Shown: in pieces, positions 41,591 to 43,952 of the stretch
How the letters are laid out: every line of letters begins with the position of its first letter
Numbering within the stretch: the stretch's first letter is position 1
Assembly: GCA_003105035.1 (NCBI GenBank)
Contig: PQAL01000026.1
Location: 1 to 43,952, forward strand
Reading direction: 5' to 3'
Length of the DNA: 43,952 nucleotides
Origin: Anaerolineales bacterium
GTDB taxonomy: Bacteria > Chloroflexota > Anaerolineae > Anaerolineales > UBA4823
Made by a program: the position numbers and the translations under genes
Notes under the pieces: generated by a model
What the model was told of the DNA's origin: nothing
Seen by the model: only the letters and a program-made list of their open reading frames with translations
The model's database searches: none

Positions 41591-42691
41591 ATGCCAACAC
41601 ACACCCAACCTGAACAAGCTCGACTAGCCGCCAATCCAGAGGACTACGAGCGTTTCAAAATTGTAAAGCACCAGATCCAACCATGGGAAGACGGCCTCCG
41701 TCTCGATACCGCAGCACCGAATATTGAGTGGTGGTACTTCGATTCGATTCTTGATGACGGCGCTAAACTGGCGATAATCTTCTGCACCAAGGATGCCTCC
41801 CGGCCCCACCAGCCCCTTGAGCCGCTTATCGAGATCGACCTTGACCTACCGGACGGGCGAAAGTTTATGAAGTTCGGCAGGTTCAAAGCAGCCGAGTTCG
41901 ACGCATCCAAGGATAGCTGCAACGTCCGCATAGGGAAGCATCGCTTCACCGGTGACCTGCACAAGTACACGATCACGGGCGCGGCTGAGGATCTCTCAGC
42001 GGAGGTTGAGCTTGAAGGAACGAGCGAGCCTTGGCGCCCTGAGACAGGCCACATGGTTTTCGGGCAAGAAGGTCAAACGATCTTCGCCTGGACGCCTTTC
42101 GTGCCCATGGGAAATGTGAAGGCCACCTACCGGATCGGCTCGGAGGTCCACGAAGCAATGGGTACTGGCTACCATGATCACAACTGGATGAACAAGGAGA
42201 TGGCGCATCTGGTTGACCACTGGTACTGGGGGCGTGGGCAGGTTGGTCCCTACTCATTTGTCACCGCCTACATCACATCCGCCAAGCACTATGGTTATGT
42301 GCCCTTTCCCATTTATATGCTCGCCCGCGACGGCAAGGTGATCGCGGACGATGGCACGAAGCTGGTATTCTCGAGAAGTGGAAACCAGGTCGACGAACAC
42401 ACCGGCAAGACAATTCCGGATGCGATCTGCTTTGATTATCGCGATACCGACGCACGCTACGTACTGACCTACTCACGCCAGAAGACCCTTGTGAGTCAGA
42501 AATTCCTGGATTTGACCACAGGCGTGCAAAAGCTCGTAGCCGAGCTCGTAAGGTACCCTGGGGGATACCTGCGCTTCTCAGGACCGGTGAGCCTGGATTG
42601 CTATCAGGGTGGTGAGCTAGTCGAGCACGCTGAAGCTACAGGCTCTTTTGAAGAGTGTTACCACGCATCCGAGATCCACGGCGACCAGTAG
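41591..42691 (+). CDS. CrtC/AttH-like lipocalin-fold protein
   Basis: A 366-residue protein. The ATG at 41591 has an AAGGAA site 7 bases upstream. It carries the hallmarks of the CrtC/AttH family: I-E-W-W-Y-F-D (about residues 44-50) near the start, and the motif GTGYHDHNW followed by HWYWGRGQVGPYSF near residues 190-220. CrtC proteins hydrate carotenoids; AttH proteins have two lipocalin-like domains and diverse or unknown roles. There is no signal peptide. No other carotenoid gene is in the window, so a hydratase-type role is a family guess only. It sits where the rest of a sulfatase gene is missing, between the 5' remnant and the next sulfatase. Confidence 0.82.
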   Translation: MPTHTQPEQARLAANPEDYERFKIVKHQIQPWEDGLRLDTAAPNIEWWYFDSILDDGAKLAIIFCTKDASRPHQPLEPLIEIDLDLPDGRKFMKFGRFKAAEFDASKDSCNVRIGKHRFTGDLHKYTITGAAEDLSAEVELEGTSEPWRPETGHMVFGQEGQTIFAWTPFVPMGNVKATYRIGSEVHEAMGTGYHDHNWMNKEMAHLVDHWYWGRGQVGPYSFVTAYITSAKHYGYVPFPIYMLARDGKVIADDGTKLVFSRSGNQVDEHTGKTIPDAICFDYRDTDARYVLTYSRQKTLVSQKFLDLTTGVQKLVAELVRYPGGYLRFSGPVSLDCYQGGELVEHAEATGSFEECYHASEIHGDQ

Positions 42692-42747
42692 TACGGTTAG
42701 CCAGATGCCTAACTCAACTTATTTGGAAGAAATGAGGATTGATGATC

Positions 42748-43952
42748 ATGAAAACACAGGATAAGATCCAACGGGAGATCCTACCCATCCCCGACCCCCA
42801 ACACGTCGGGGTGACCACTTTCGATGCCAAAGACCCGGATACATATTATCCGCCCATCACGCCCCTGCGCCCACCTAAGGGTGCACCCAATGTGCTGATC
42901 GTGTTGATCGATGATGTGGGCTTTGGCGCCTCATCCGCCTTTGGTGGCCCCTGCTACACCCCCAATGCCGAACGCCTGGCTGCCGGTGGGCTAAAGTACA
43001 ACCGCTTTCACACCACTGCCCTGTGCTCACCCACCCGCCAGGCATTGCTCACCGGGCGCAACCACCACACGGTGGGTATGGGTGGCATCACTGAGATGGC
43101 CACCTCAGCCCCGGGAAACTGCTCAATTCGTCCCAAGAGCTGTGCCCCGCTGGCGGAGACGCTCAAGCTGAATGGCTACGCTACTGCCCAGTTCGGTAAG
43201 TGCCATGAAGTCTCTGCCTGGGAAACCAGTCCCGCAGGTCCATATAGCGCCTGGCCAATTGGCAGCGGATTCGAGTATTTTTACGGTTTCATCTGCGCTG
43301 AGACCAACCAATACTTCCCCTCGCTTTATGAAGGCACCACGCCCGTCGAGCTGAAAAAGACCCCTGAAGAAGGCTATCACCTCACTGAAGACCTGGCTGA
43401 CCATGCCATCAGCTGGGTCCGCAGGCAGAAGGCGTTGATGCCCGATAAGCCCGTGTTTATGTATTTCGCCCCTGGCGCAACCCACGCCCCACACCATGTG
43501 CCGAGCGAATGGTCGGCCAAGTATAAAGGCAAGTTCGACCAGGGCTGGGACAAGCTACGTGAAGAGACATTCGCCCGGCAGAAGCAGCTGGGGGTCATCC
43601 CACCTGACTGTGAATTGACTAAGCGCCATCCGGAGATCCCTGCCTGGGATGAGATGCCGGATGAGCTGAAACCGATCCTGGCCCGCCAGATGGAGATCTA
43701 TGCTGGCTTCCTGGAACATACCGATCACCAGGTCGGTCGGCTGATCGATGCCTTGGCAGACCTGGAAATCCTCGACGATACCCTGGTCTACTACATCATC
43801 GGTGATAATGGCGCTTCTGCTGAAGGCACATTACAAGGCACATTTAACGAGATGGTGCCCCTCAACGGGTTCGGCCAGCTGGAAACCCTTGATTTCATGC
43901 AGGCCAATATTGATAAGTTCGGGACGCCCGCTGCCTACAACCATTATGCTGT
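42748..43952 (+). CDS. Formylglycine-dependent arylsulfatase (3' end outside window)
   Basis: The frame is open to the last base; about 401 residues are visible. It is colinear with the sulfatase at 38934: metal ligands D55-D56, activation motif C93-S-P-T-R97, then QALLTGRNHH, and GDNGASAEG near residue 354. Identity is high throughout the shared part at both protein and DNA level. The start at 42748 has GAGGA 9 bases upstream; another ATG two codons earlier is in frame. The C-S-P-T-R variant is equally suited to formylglycine formation. Like its paralogue it lacks a signal peptide. Confidence 0.92.
   Translation, partial: MKTQDKIQREILPIPDPQHVGVTTFDAKDPDTYYPPITPLRPPKGAPNVLIVLIDDVGFGASSAFGGPCYTPNAERLAAGGLKYNRFHTTALCSPTRQALLTGRNHHTVGMGGITEMATSAPGNCSIRPKSCAPLAETLKLNGYATAQFGKCHEVSAWETSPAGPYSAWPIGSGFEYFYGFICAETNQYFPSLYEGTTPVELKKTPEEGYHLTEDLADHAISWVRRQKALMPDKPVFMYFAPGATHAPHHVPSEWSAKYKGKFDQGWDKLREETFARQKQLGVIPPDCELTKRHPEIPAWDEMPDELKPILARQMEIYAGFLEHTDHQVGRLIDALADLEILDDTLVYYIIGDNGASAEGTLQGTFNEMVPLNGFGQLETLDFMQANIDKFGTPAAYNHYA

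Overview
The window looks like chromosomal DNA of a Chloroflexota bacterium, most likely class Anaerolineae. This is inferred from gene content, not from a marker gene: two large MalT-type (LAL) LuxR regulators, many Ser/Thr/Pro-rich lipoproteins and secreted proteins with beta-propeller repeats (one carrying a YLPL-type motif after its signal peptide), NarL-type sensor/regulator pairs (one with a 7TM sensor), DUF4386 membrane proteins, and an even-to-moderate GC content. No rRNA, complete tRNA, transposase, phage gene or CRISPR array was seen.

Layout. 1-2.6 kb (+): the end of a cut-off extracellular protein, a DUF1801 protein and a secreted PD40/TolB-like propeller protein. 3.1-10.4 kb (-): a dense, partly overlapping series read from right to left: membrane histidine kinase, NarL response regulator, small ASCH/PUA-like protein, then two ABC exporter pairs (ATPase plus ABC-2 permease, twice). 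10.6-15.8 kb (-): a MalT-type regulator followed by a four-helix membrane protein, an Lnt-like nitrilase-superfamily membrane protein and a small conserved protein. 16.0-18.1 kb: a charged coiled-coil protein and, divergently, a propeller lipoprotein.

18.8-26.3 kb (-): a second MalT-type regulator, then a paralogue of the small conserved protein, then DUF6326, two DUF4386 proteins, another membrane protein, a quinone-oxidoreductase-like enzyme and a DUF333 lipoprotein. A 12-bp tandem direct repeat resembling MalT boxes lies between the regulator and its small neighbour. 26.3-33.3 kb: two long gene-poor stretches carrying tRNA 3'-end-like remnants. They flank a three-gene + strand set (a degraded ORF, a secreted protein, a propeller lipoprotein) and a convergent esterase-fold lipoprotein that has lost its catalytic Ser and His.

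33.3-38.8 kb (+): 7TM histidine kinase, NarL regulator, degenerate receiver protein and a mosaic lipoprotein (duplicated N-terminal module, two DUF333 domains, PD40 propeller). 38.8-43.95 kb (+): a decaying tandem array of formylglycine sulfatases (3' remnant, intact gene, 5' remnant with an in-frame stop, second gene running off the window) interrupted by a CrtC/AttH-like lipocalin-fold protein.

The overall theme is envelope sensing and export. Two-component systems and LAL regulators sit next to exporters, multi-span membrane proteins and surface lipoproteins. The most unusual points are the repeated pairing of a LAL regulator with the small DQAALHG-type protein plus its operator-like repeat, the sulfatase array in decay, and the pseudo-esterase lipoprotein.
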